Of a DNA stretch of 64,000 nucleotides, positions 29,163 through 37,220 are shown in pieces (position 1 is the stretch's first letter; each line of letters begins with the position of its first letter). This DNA is from Bradyrhizobium sp. 21 (GTDB lineage Bacteria > Pseudomonadota > Alphaproteobacteria > Rhizobiales > Xanthobacteraceae): the NCBI RefSeq assembly GCF_023073335.1, contig NZ_JADPJG010000008.1, positions 1-64,000 of the forward strand, written 5' to 3'. Both the position numbers and the translations under genes were made by a program. A model generated the notes under the pieces. It was not told where the DNA came from, did not search any database, and saw only the letters and a list, made by a program, of their open reading frames with translations.

Positions 29163-30482
29163 ATGGCGAATGCAAGCCAACAGGTATCCGGGCGACGCTG
29201 GCTGATCGGCTGCCTCCTCGGCGTCGGAATCCTCGTCAACTACATCGATCGTGTCGGGCTCTCCGCCGCGACGCCCGAACTCACCCGGGAGCTTGGCCTC
29301 ACTGCCACCGACATCGGTCTGCTCGGCAGCGCGTTCTTCTGGACATATTCGCTGCTGCAAATCCCCGGCGGCATGGTCCTCGACCGCTTCGGCGTCACCG
29401 CGGTCGGCCGCGCCTCTAGCTTCCTCTGGGCGGTTGCCGCCACCATCACCGCGCTCGCCAGCGGGCTCTGGGGCATCGTCGCCGCGCGTATGTTGCTTGG
29501 AGTCGCGGAAGCGCCGGCGTTTCCGGCAAGCCAGAAGGCGACCGGCCACTGGTTTCCGCTCGACGAGCGCGCGCGCTCGACTGCGATCTTCGATTCCGCC
29601 GCAAAATTTTCCAACGTGATCGGCGTGCCGCTGGTCGCCTACATCATCTTTCTCTACGGTTGGCGCTGGGGTTTTGGCATCACGGCGCTGCTGAGCCTTT
29701 TGTATTTCGTCGCCTACTACATCATCTATCGAAATCCGAGCGAGGATCCCAAGCTCTCGAAGGCCGAGCATGATTACATCATCGCCGGCGGCGGCACGCC
29801 GGAAGGCCCGGCGACGGCGGGCCAAAGCCGTATGCTTGGCTACCTCCTGCGCAACCGCAAGGTCTGGGGGCTGACCATCGGGTTCTCGGCCTACGGCTAC
29901 ACCTTCTATCTCTTCCTCACCTGGCTCCCCGGCTATCTCGCCCAGACCATGCACATGAATCTCATGTCGGCCGCGGGCTATTCGACGATTCCCTGGATCT
30001 TCGCGACGTTGTCGGACCTCCTGATCGGCGGCTTCCTGGTGGATCATTTGATCGCGCGTGGTTACGACAGCACGAAGGTGCGCCAGTCGGTGATCATCGT
30101 CGGCATGCTGATGGGGCTTGCTGTGATCGGCGCCGCGTTCACCGTGAAGCCGGGCTGGGCGCTCCTCTGGCTGTCGATCGCGATCTCGGGACTGTCCGCC
30201 GCGGCGCCCGTCGGATCCTCGATCGTGTCGCTGATCGCTCCCAAGGGCGGCGCGGGAACGGTTGGCGGCATTCTCAATTTCACCAACAACATGATGGGCG
30301 TCCTCGCGCCGATCGTGACCGGCATCGTGGTCGACTGGACTCAATCGTTTGCCGGCGCTTTCATGATCGCCGGCGTCGTGCTGTTGATCGGTATCTTCTT
30401 CTACGTCGTGGTGCTGGGACGGATCGAGTCGATTCCCGATCTCGCCGAGGCACCGCCGCAAGACGCCGTGGCCGTCCACTGA
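29163..30482 (+). CDS. MFS transporter, anion:cation symporter (ACS) type
   Basis: The carrier has 439 residues and 12 predicted membrane helices. The first has GVGILVNYIDRVGLSAA, the classic ACS start, and the loop 2-3 region has GGMVLDRFGVTAVGR. ACS members import organic anions such as phthalate, glucarate, hexuronates or acylated amino acids. ATG at 29163 (MANASQQ) follows an AGAGGA ribosome site; an upstream ATG at 29058 would add 35 unlikely residues. It lies 10 bases upstream of the D-aminoacylase gene and is probably its importer. Confidence 0.9.
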   Translation: MANASQQVSGRRWLIGCLLGVGILVNYIDRVGLSAATPELTRELGLTATDIGLLGSAFFWTYSLLQIPGGMVLDRFGVTAVGRASSFLWAVAATITALASGLWGIVAARMLLGVAEAPAFPASQKATGHWFPLDERARSTAIFDSAAKFSNVIGVPLVAYIIFLYGWRWGFGITALLSLLYFVAYYIIYRNPSEDPKLSKAEHDYIIAGGGTPEGPATAGQSRMLGYLLRNRKVWGLTIGFSAYGYTFYLFLTWLPGYLAQTMHMNLMSAAGYSTIPWIFATLSDLLIGGFLVDHLIARGYDSTKVRQSVIIVGMLMGLAVIGAAFTVKPGWALLWLSIAISGLSAAAPVGSSIVSLIAPKGGAGTVGGILNFTNNMMGVLAPIVTGIVVDWTQSFAGAFMIAGVVLLIGIFFYVVVLGRIESIPDLAEAPPQDAVAVH

Positions 30483-30492
30483 GGAGGGGAGC

Positions 30493-32154
30493 ATGCCCCA
30501 AGGAACAAGCCAAGGAACAGGCCGAGGAACAGGCCAAGGTCCGAACCAAGGCGGGAACAAGGATACCCTCATCCGCAATGCGCGGCTGATCGACGGCACC
30601 GGCGCGCCGTGGTTCGCGGCCGACCTGCGCATCAGCGGCAGCCGTATCGCGGCAATCGGCGCCTCCTTGCCTGCTGACGGAGCCGACATCATCGACGCGC
30701 GCGGGTGCTATCTCGCGCCCGGCTTCATCGACGCTCATTGCCATGACGACCTGATCTGCCTGCGCGAGCCCGACAGGCCCGAGAAAGTGTTGCAGGGCGT
30801 GACCACGCTTGTGGTCGGCAATTGCTGCTTCTCGCTCTATCCGGCAAACGCAGACTCCGCCGAGATGCTGCGCCAGCACTTCTCGGGACTTGCCGGTGAA
30901 ACCCGGGCGAACGAAGTCTTCGACAGTTTCGACGGCTACCGACGAGCCTTGGAGGGGCCGGGTGTGGCGCTCAATCTAGTCTCCCTGGTCGGGCATGCCG
31001 CGATCCGGCTCGCCGTTCTCGGTTACGAACGCCGCCCGGCTACGGACCAGGAGGTCGCCGCGATGCAGGCGCTGCTTGCGCAGCAACTCAGCCAGGGCGC
31101 CGCCGGCCTATCGCTCGGCCTCGTCTATCCGCCGAGCGCCTATGCCGACAGCAACGAACTCTGCGCGCTGGCAGCGACCGTGCGCGCGCATGGAAAGCTG
31201 CTCACGGCACATATCCGCAGCTACGAAGCGGGTTTGCTGACATCCATCGACGAGTTCATCGCGATCCTGCGCGCCTCCGGCGCGGCGGGGCTGTTGTCGC
31301 ATCTGCAATCGGCGGGTAAGCCGAACTGGGGCGCCATTCCCAAAGCCCTCGAACGGCTCGAGGCTGCGCGCGCGGAGGGGATCGACATCTCCTTCGACAT
31401 GTATCCGTATCCCGCCGGCAGTTCCTACATGCTGCAATTGCTGCCGCCGGCTGCGCTCGAGGGGGGCATCGACGCCCTGCGCACGCGGCTGCGCGATCCT
31501 GCGAAGCGCGAGGCGATGCGCGTGCTGGTGGAGGAGGGTGATCCCGATCCCCATGCCGCGCAGTCCAAGATCGTGCTGATCGGCTGGCACAATGTGCGCA
31601 TTTCTGGCACCGGCAATCCCGCGCTGAAGGCGCTCGAGGGCAAGTCGATGGTCGATGCCGCGCGCGAGCTCAGCATCTCGCCGTTCGATCTGATGGTTCG
31701 GTGCATCGAGGAAGACCAAGGCCAGACCGGCATCATCATGTTCCAGCTCGATGAGGCCGATTTGCGCGCGGCCTTCACCCATCGGTTGCACATGGTCGGC
31801 TCCGACGGCATCCCGCGCCCGGGCACCAAGCCACATCCGCGCGCCTATGGCAGTTTCCCGCGCGTCGCCGGCCGGCTGACGCGTGAGCACGGCTGGCTGA
31901 CTTTGGAAGATGCCGTGCGGCGGATGACCGCGATGCCTGCCCAGCGCTTCGGCCTTTCCGACCGCGGCATCCTGCGGCCGGGCATGACCGCGGACCTCAC
32001 TCTGTTTGACGATACCATCATGGACAAAGCGACGTTCGAGGCGCCGACTGAAATTCCCGCGGGCATTCGTTCGGTGTTCGTCGCGGGCGAGGCCGTCGTC
32101 ACAGAGGGACGCAGCACCTTCGCGCGTCCCGGCCGGACCTTGATCGCCGGCTGA
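30493..32154 (+). CDS. N-acyl-D-amino-acid deacylase (D-aminoacylase family)
   Basis: This 553-residue amidohydrolase cleaves N-acyl-D-amino acids to the free D-amino acid and an acid. The metal site is seen in APGFIDAHCHDD (near residue 80), HIRSYE and the later SDGIPRPGTKPHPRAYG segment. A typical C-terminal RGILRPGMTADLTLFDD ends the barrel. The first 23 residues are low complexity (Gln, Gly, Thr, Asn) and are encoded by an imperfect 12-base tandem repeat. They precede the beta-sandwich start (TLIRNARLIDGTGAPWF), so a natural start inside the repeat cannot be excluded. It sits between the MFS and RidA genes. Confidence 0.9.
   Translation: MPQGTSQGTGRGTGQGPNQGGNKDTLIRNARLIDGTGAPWFAADLRISGSRIAAIGASLPADGADIIDARGCYLAPGFIDAHCHDDLICLREPDRPEKVLQGVTTLVVGNCCFSLYPANADSAEMLRQHFSGLAGETRANEVFDSFDGYRRALEGPGVALNLVSLVGHAAIRLAVLGYERRPATDQEVAAMQALLAQQLSQGAAGLSLGLVYPPSAYADSNELCALAATVRAHGKLLTAHIRSYEAGLLTSIDEFIAILRASGAAGLLSHLQSAGKPNWGAIPKALERLEAARAEGIDISFDMYPYPAGSSYMLQLLPPAALEGGIDALRTRLRDPAKREAMRVLVEEGDPDPHAAQSKIVLIGWHNVRISGTGNPALKALEGKSMVDAARELSISPFDLMVRCIEEDQGQTGIIMFQLDEADLRAAFTHRLHMVGSDGIPRPGTKPHPRAYGSFPRVAGRLTREHGWLTLEDAVRRMTAMPAQRFGLSDRGILRPGMTADLTLFDDTIMDKATFEAPTEIPAGIRSVFVAGEAVVTEGRSTFARPGRTLIAG
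30497..30556 (+). repeat. 12-base imperfect tandem repeat inside the deacylase 5' end
   Basis: About five copies of a unit resembling CCAAGGAACAGG run in tandem across the first codons of the deacylase gene. They encode repeats of Gln-Gly-Thr-x and keep the reading frame because the unit is a multiple of three. Such repeats can change copy number by slippage. Confidence 0.6.
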
Positions 32155-32195
32155 CGGCACCGCAGTTTCAACCATCACACACAGGACGATACGCA

Positions 32196-32579
32196 ATGAC
32201 CCTGAAACGATACGGCGTGGCCGGCGGCACCGGTACGGGCGGCCAGCATCTTCCGTTTGCCCGCGCCGTGGAGGCCGACGGCTGGCTCTACGTGTCGGGG
32301 CAGACGCCGATGGAGAAAGGCGAAGTGATCGAGGGCGGCATCATCCCGCAATCGCACAAGGCCATCCGCAATCTGCTCGCCATCCTGGCCGAGGCCGGCT
32401 ACGAGCCCAAGGATGTCGTGCGCTGCGGCGTCTGGCTCGACGATCCCAGAGACTTTCAAAGCTTCAACAAGGTCTTTGCCGAATACTTCGGCGCCCATCC
32501 GCCTGCACGCGCGTGCGTGGTGTCGAGCATGGTGGTGGACTGCAAGGTGGAAATCGACTGCGTCGCCTATCGCAAGTGA
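32196..32579 (+). CDS. RidA/YjgF-family protein
   Basis: The 127-residue protein has the RidA (Rid/YER057c/UK114) fold: LPFARAVEADGWLYVSGQTPM near the start, AIRNLLAILAEAGYEPKDVV in the middle, and a C-terminal PPARACVVSSMVVDCKVEIDCVAY with the conserved Arg (RACV). RidA proteins hydrolyse reactive enamine and imine intermediates that arise in amino-acid breakdown. Position after the D-aminoacylase suggests it handles the imino product of a D-amino-acid oxidation step; no such oxidase is in the window. It starts 41 bases after the deacylase stop. Confidence 0.93.
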   Translation: MTLKRYGVAGGTGTGGQHLPFARAVEADGWLYVSGQTPMEKGEVIEGGIIPQSHKAIRNLLAILAEAGYEPKDVVRCGVWLDDPRDFQSFNKVFAEYFGAHPPARACVVSSMVVDCKVEIDCVAYRK

Positions 32580-32607
32580 GCGAGGGCGCGCAAGATTTCA
32601 CTTCTGA

Positions 32608-33803
32608 CTAGCGCCCGTTGCCGCCGGCATTCCACCCGCGCCCGCCTTCGCCAAAGATCTCGTGCCCCGTCGCCGTTACCGCAACCGTGTCCTCCAGCTT
32701 GATGAACCCGCGCTTGGGATGCTTCATCGTGGTCTCGATCGACACCACCATGCCGGCTTCGAGCGGCAGGCGGGCATCCGTGTCGTCGTAGGGCACCGGC
32801 CCCTTGGCGGTCAGGCGAGGGGCCTCGTGGCTGACGAGGCCCATGCCGTGGGCCAAAAAGTCCGTGCAGTCGCGCTGGCTGATCTTCGCGAGCTGCCGCT
32901 CGGCCGCGACGTAGATGTCGCCGCCCATGGCGCCGGGCCGGACCGCGGCGAAGGCGGCACGCTGGACCGCTTCGATCTCCGCCAGACAGTCCTTCAACTC
33001 GGCATCGGGCTCGCCGAGCACGGCCATGCGCGCGAGGTCGCCGATATAGCCGTGGTAGTTGCCGCCGGAATCCAGTGACAGCACATCGCCTTGCTCCCAG
33101 CGCTGCGCCGACGGCGCCCGGTTGTGGCTGTTGCCGCAAGCGAGCAAGCAATACTCAAACGTCAGCCCGCGCTTGGCTTCGGCGATGCGCAAGGCGTCCG
33201 ACAATTGCTGCTTGGTCGTGCCCTGCCGTGACCCGCGATCACCTCCAGCATCGACGCAATCACCAGCTCGGATGCGGTCTTGAGCTTGGCCAGTTCATCT
33301 GGCGACTTCACCGCGCGCAGCCGCTCCAGCACCAGCAGCGCGTCCTTGAGCTCGGCGCCGGGCAGGGCGTCGGCCAGCGCCCGGCCCGCATCCATCGGCA
33401 GGAACGCCATCTCGACCCCGACCCGCTTCAAGGGCACGCCGGCGTCGCGGATCAGGCTTACCGCCCGGGTGACCGCATCGACCGAACCGTTGGACTCGGT
33501 CCGAACCTGCGCCACCCAAGGCGGCGCAACACTGCGTTGGTGGGTCTCCAGCCGGTGGCCGACATAAACCGCGTGCTCAGGCGCGCCCTTGGGATAGACC
33601 AGGACCGGCAAATAGCGGCTGACACCCAGCGCATCCATGTAGTCGAAGAAGATCGCGCGCTCAGCCCCCAGCAGGTACTGCACATTGTGCTTGGAGGTCG
33701 CGACCAGCACGTCGAGGCCGGCAGCCTCCATCAGACGATCGAGCTTGGCCGCGTCGAATGGAATGGCGCGCGAGCCGGCCGCGCGAGCAACATTCTCCTG
33801 CAT
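32608..33803 (-). pseudogene. M24-family metallopeptidase (Xaa-Pro dipeptidase type), split by a frameshift
   Basis: Two overlapping minus-strand frames encode complementary parts of one protein of about 400 residues. The N-terminal part runs from ATG 33803 (with GGGAGG upstream) to about 33230 and has the creatinase N-terminal domain ending VIASMLEVIAGHG. The C-terminal part (32608 to about 33215) holds the pita-bread catalytic domain: LSDALRIAEAKRGLTFEYC, metal ligands SLDSGGNYHGYIGDLAR, HGMGLVSHEAP and the ETTMKHPKRG end. The frames change near 33215-33225, close to a GGCAGGGCACG tract, and one inserted or lost base restores a plausible join. It is convergent with RidA. Confidence 0.8.
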
Positions 33804-34262
33804 GACGAACCTCCCAATGGCCGGCGCGACTTGTCTGGCTGCGTCCGGTGTCTGAGCTCGTATTAGGGACAATTCTGAGCCGGGAGCAGGGTCCGCGGTA
33901 GCCGTCGATTAGGCCGGGCTGACCTGCGCACACCGATATCCTTGATTCGCATAAGGTATATTATGGAATATATTTATCTATAATTAGATCAGTTATTTAG
34001 CCGGAATTCCTCCCACCGAACCTTCGCTCTCTGTCCGTTTTCGCTCCGACCGTCGCACGTCGTGTCGGCCAACGACGGCACCTTTGCATGGGTTTGTTTC
34101 TCAGCTTTTGAATCCTGCCCATGCCTCCGAAAGCCGATATTGCCGTGAGGATGTCCGGCTGCAATAAGCGAGGCTTCGCGAGATCGCAGATGACCTTCTG
34201 ACCCGACGTCCGTATGGTTTGCGTCTCAGAACAACAACAAACTTTCCCGAGGAAGCAGACCC
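33804..34262. other. AT-rich regulatory region between the M24 peptidase and the TRAP operon
   Basis: This 459-base interval separates divergent genes and contains a marked AT-rich patch (33945-34000) unlike the surrounding DNA. A perfect inverted repeat TATATT-ATGG-AATATA lies at 33957-33972. It is the probable promoter and operator zone for the TRAP operon and the M24 gene. No gene is seen in it. Confidence 0.5.
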
Positions 34263-35294
34263 ATGGTCTTTTCGACGCGCTTTTCCCGACGCACGCTTCT
34301 CAAGGCCTCCGCCGCGACCGCGGTCCTGGGCGGCCTCAGTGCGCCCCATGTGGCCCGCGCCCAGAGCGCCGAGTTCACCTACAAATACGCCAACAACCTG
34401 CCGGACACCCATCCGCTGAATTTGCGCGCCAAGGAGATGGCCGCGGCGATCAAGGCCGAGACCAACGGCAAATTCGACCTGCAGATCTTCCCGAACAACC
34501 AGCTCGGGTCCGATACCGACATGCTGAGCCAGATCCGCTCCGGCGGCGTCGAGTTCTTCACGCTGTCGGGGCTGATCCTGTCGACGCTGGTACCCGCCGC
34601 GTCCATCAACGGCATCGGCTTTGCGTTCCCGGACTACGACACGGTCTGGAAGGCCATGGACGGCGATCTCGGTGCCTTCGTCCGCGGCGAGATCAAGAAG
34701 GCCGGGCTCGAGGTCATGGACAAGATCTGGGACAACGGCTTCCGCCAGACCACGTCGTCGAGCAAGCCGATCACCGGTCCTGACGACCTCAAGGGCTTCA
34801 AGATCCGCGTGCCGGTGTCGCCGCTGTGGACCTCGATGTTCAAGGCGTTCGATGCGGCGCCCGCCTCGATCAATTTCGCGGAGGTCTATTCCGCGCTGCA
34901 GACCAGGATCGTCGAAGGCCAGGAGAACCCGCTGGCGATCATCTCGACCGCAAAACTCTACGAGGTGCAGAAATACTGCTCGCTGACCAACCACATGTGG
35001 GACGGCTTCTGGTTCCTGGCCAACCGCAAGGCCTGGAGCAGCCTGCCGGAGGATGTGCGTACCATCGTCGCCAAGAACATCAATGCCGCCGCGGTCAAGG
35101 AACGTGAGGATACCGCCAAGCTCAATGCCAATCTCCAGCAGGAGCTCGCGGGCAAGGGCCTGACCTTCAACCAGCCCACCGTCGCGCCGTTCCGCGACAA
35201 GCTGCGGTCCGCCGGCTTCTATGCCGAGTGGAAGGGCAAATATGGCGACCAGGCCTGGGATTTGCTGGAAAAGGCCGTCGGCAAGCTGTCGTAA
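34263..35294 (+). CDS. TRAP transporter solute-binding protein DctP, Tat-exported
   Basis: The 343-residue precursor has a twin-arginine signal (FSRRTLLKASAATAVLGG, cleavage after about residue 34 near VARAQS). A DctP fold follows, with YKYANNLPDTHPLNLRAKEM, the hinge region DDLKGFKIRVP and the conserved substrate-carboxylate-binding Arg in that segment. Tat export implies folding before export. It is followed 15 bases later by the fused DctQM gene. The ligand is a carboxylate of unknown identity; the island context points to an acylated or organic acid. Confidence 0.92.
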   Translation: MVFSTRFSRRTLLKASAATAVLGGLSAPHVARAQSAEFTYKYANNLPDTHPLNLRAKEMAAAIKAETNGKFDLQIFPNNQLGSDTDMLSQIRSGGVEFFTLSGLILSTLVPAASINGIGFAFPDYDTVWKAMDGDLGAFVRGEIKKAGLEVMDKIWDNGFRQTTSSSKPITGPDDLKGFKIRVPVSPLWTSMFKAFDAAPASINFAEVYSALQTRIVEGQENPLAIISTAKLYEVQKYCSLTNHMWDGFWFLANRKAWSSLPEDVRTIVAKNINAAAVKEREDTAKLNANLQQELAGKGLTFNQPTVAPFRDKLRSAGFYAEWKGKYGDQAWDLLEKAVGKLS

Positions 35295-35309
35295 CGCGTT
35301 GGAGCCGTC

Positions 35310-37199
35310 ATGGCTCATATCGATGTCGAGGTGAGTGGAGTGGCGGGCGAGACGACTGTTCGGTCCCCTCGCCGACCTTCGCTGCTCGCCTCAACGGAGC
35401 GCGTACTCGGTCGCCTCGTCGAAATCCCGGCGGCCATTTTGGTGGTCGCCGAGATCGCGATCCTGTTTGCCGGCGTGGTCGCGCGCTATGGCCTGCACCG
35501 GCCGCTGATCTGGTCCGACGAGCTCGCCTCGATCCTGTTCCTGTGGCTCGCGATGCTGGGCGCGGCGGTCGCGTTCCGCCGCTCCGAGCATATGCGCATG
35601 ACCGCGATCGTCGCCAGCACCAAGCCGGCGATACGCGCCTGGCTCGATCTGGTGGCAACCTGCGCGGCGCTGGCCTTCCTGGCGCTGATCGTCTGGCCGT
35701 CGTGGGATTACGCCTACGAGGAAAGTTTCATCACCACGCCGGCGCTGCAGATCTCGAATATGTGGCGCGCCGCGGCGCTGCCGGTCGGCATCTGCCTGAT
35801 GGCAGCGTTCGCGCTGTTGCGGCTGCTGCGTGCAGCCGATTACCGCATGGTGCTGACAGCCGTGGTGTCCGTTGCCCTCGTCGTCGGCTTGTTCTGGCTG
35901 GCGCAGCCTTATCTGCGGCCGCTCGGCAATCTCAATCTCGTCATCTTCTTCGTCGGCGTGGCCGGCTTCTGTGTGTTCGCCGGCGTTCCCATTGCGTTCG
36001 GCTTCGGCCTTGCCATCTTCGGCTATCTGGCGCTGACCACGCGCACGCCGGTCATGGTTCTGGTCGGGCGGATGGACGAGGGCATGAGCCACCTCATCCT
36101 GCTCTCGGTGCCACTGTTCGTGTTTTTGGGGCTTCTGATCGAGATGACCGGCATGGCGCGCGCCATGGTGGCGTTCCTGGCGAGCCTGCTCGGCCATGTC
36201 CGCGGCGGCCTGCATTACGTGCTGGTCGGCGCCATGTACCTGGTCTCCGGCATCTCCGGCGCCAAGGCGGCAGACATGGCCGCGGTCGCACCCGTGCTGT
36301 TTCCGGAGATGAAGCAGCGCGGCGCCAAGCCGGGCGATCTCGTTGCGCTCCTTGCGGCGACGGGGGCCCAGACCGAGACCATTCCGCCGAGCCTGGTGCT
36401 GATCACGATCGGATCGGTGACGGGCGTCTCGATCGCCGCGCTGTTCACCGGCGGCCTCCTGCCCGGCGTGGTGCTCGCGATCACGCTGTGCATGCTGGTG
36501 TGGTGGCGCTACCGCCACGAGGACATGAGCCACGTCCGCCGCGCCACGGGTTGCGAGATCGGCAAGACCTTCATCATCGCCCTGCCCGCGCTCGCGCTGC
36601 CCTTCGTGATCCGCTACGCCGTGGTCGAGGGCATCGCCACCGCCACCGAAGTCTCCACCATCGGCATCGTCTATGGCGCCTTGGTCGGCCTCCTCGTCTA
36701 CCGCCGCTTCGACTGGCGGCGGCTGTTTCCGATGCTGGTCGAGACGGCGGCTTTGTCGGGGGCAATCCTCCTGATCATCGGCACTGCGACCGGCATGGCC
36801 TGGGGGCTGACGCAATCCGGCTTCTCGCGCTCGCTGGCCTCCGCCATGACTGGATTGCCCGGGGGAGCGGCGACCTTCATCGCCGTCTCGATCCTGGCCT
36901 TCACCATCCTCGGCAGCGTGCTGGAGGGCATCCCGGCGATCGTGCTGTTCGGGCCGCTGCTGTTTCCGATTGCGCGCGCCGTCGGCGTCCACGAGGTGCA
37001 CTACGCGATGGTGATCATCCTTGCGATGGGCATCGGGCTGTTCGCCCCGCCCTTCGGGGTCGGCTATTATGCCGCCTGCGCCATCGGACGCGTCGATCCG
37101 GCCGAAGGCATCAGGCCGATCTGGGGCTATCTGCTGGCGCTGCTGGTGGGATTGATCGTCGTCGCGGTCTTCCCCTGGATATCGATCGGATTCCTTTGA
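35310..37199 (+). CDS. TRAP transporter fused DctQM membrane subunit
   Basis: The 629-residue protein fuses a four-helix DctQ-like small subunit (about residues 35-200, with WSDELASILFLWLAMLGAAV) to a DctM-type 12-helix permease. The permease part contains the DctM region ADMAAVAPVLFPEMKQRG, then ATGAQTETIPPSLVLITIG and later GVGYYAACAIGRVDP. Such QM fusions occur in TAXI and DctQM subtypes; here the partner is a DctP-type binding protein. It is the main transport unit of the catabolic island. An acyl-CoA synthetase gene follows 21 bases later. Confidence 0.92.
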   Translation: MAHIDVEVSGVAGETTVRSPRRPSLLASTERVLGRLVEIPAAILVVAEIAILFAGVVARYGLHRPLIWSDELASILFLWLAMLGAAVAFRRSEHMRMTAIVASTKPAIRAWLDLVATCAALAFLALIVWPSWDYAYEESFITTPALQISNMWRAAALPVGICLMAAFALLRLLRAADYRMVLTAVVSVALVVGLFWLAQPYLRPLGNLNLVIFFVGVAGFCVFAGVPIAFGFGLAIFGYLALTTRTPVMVLVGRMDEGMSHLILLSVPLFVFLGLLIEMTGMARAMVAFLASLLGHVRGGLHYVLVGAMYLVSGISGAKAADMAAVAPVLFPEMKQRGAKPGDLVALLAATGAQTETIPPSLVLITIGSVTGVSIAALFTGGLLPGVVLAITLCMLVWWRYRHEDMSHVRRATGCEIGKTFIIALPALALPFVIRYAVVEGIATATEVSTIGIVYGALVGLLVYRRFDWRRLFPMLVETAALSGAILLIIGTATGMAWGLTQSGFSRSLASAMTGLPGGAATFIAVSILAFTILGSVLEGIPAIVLFGPLLFPIARAVGVHEVHYAMVIILAMGIGLFAPPFGVGYYAACAIGRVDPAEGIRPIWGYLLALLVGLIVVAVFPWISIGFL

Positions 37200-37220
37200 G
37201 ACGCTTTTGAGGAGGTATCG

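Noticed and set aside
33162..33204. Programmed frameshift in the M24 gene
   Set aside because: No slippery heptamer with a downstream pseudoknot was recognised; a simple mutation or read error is more likely.
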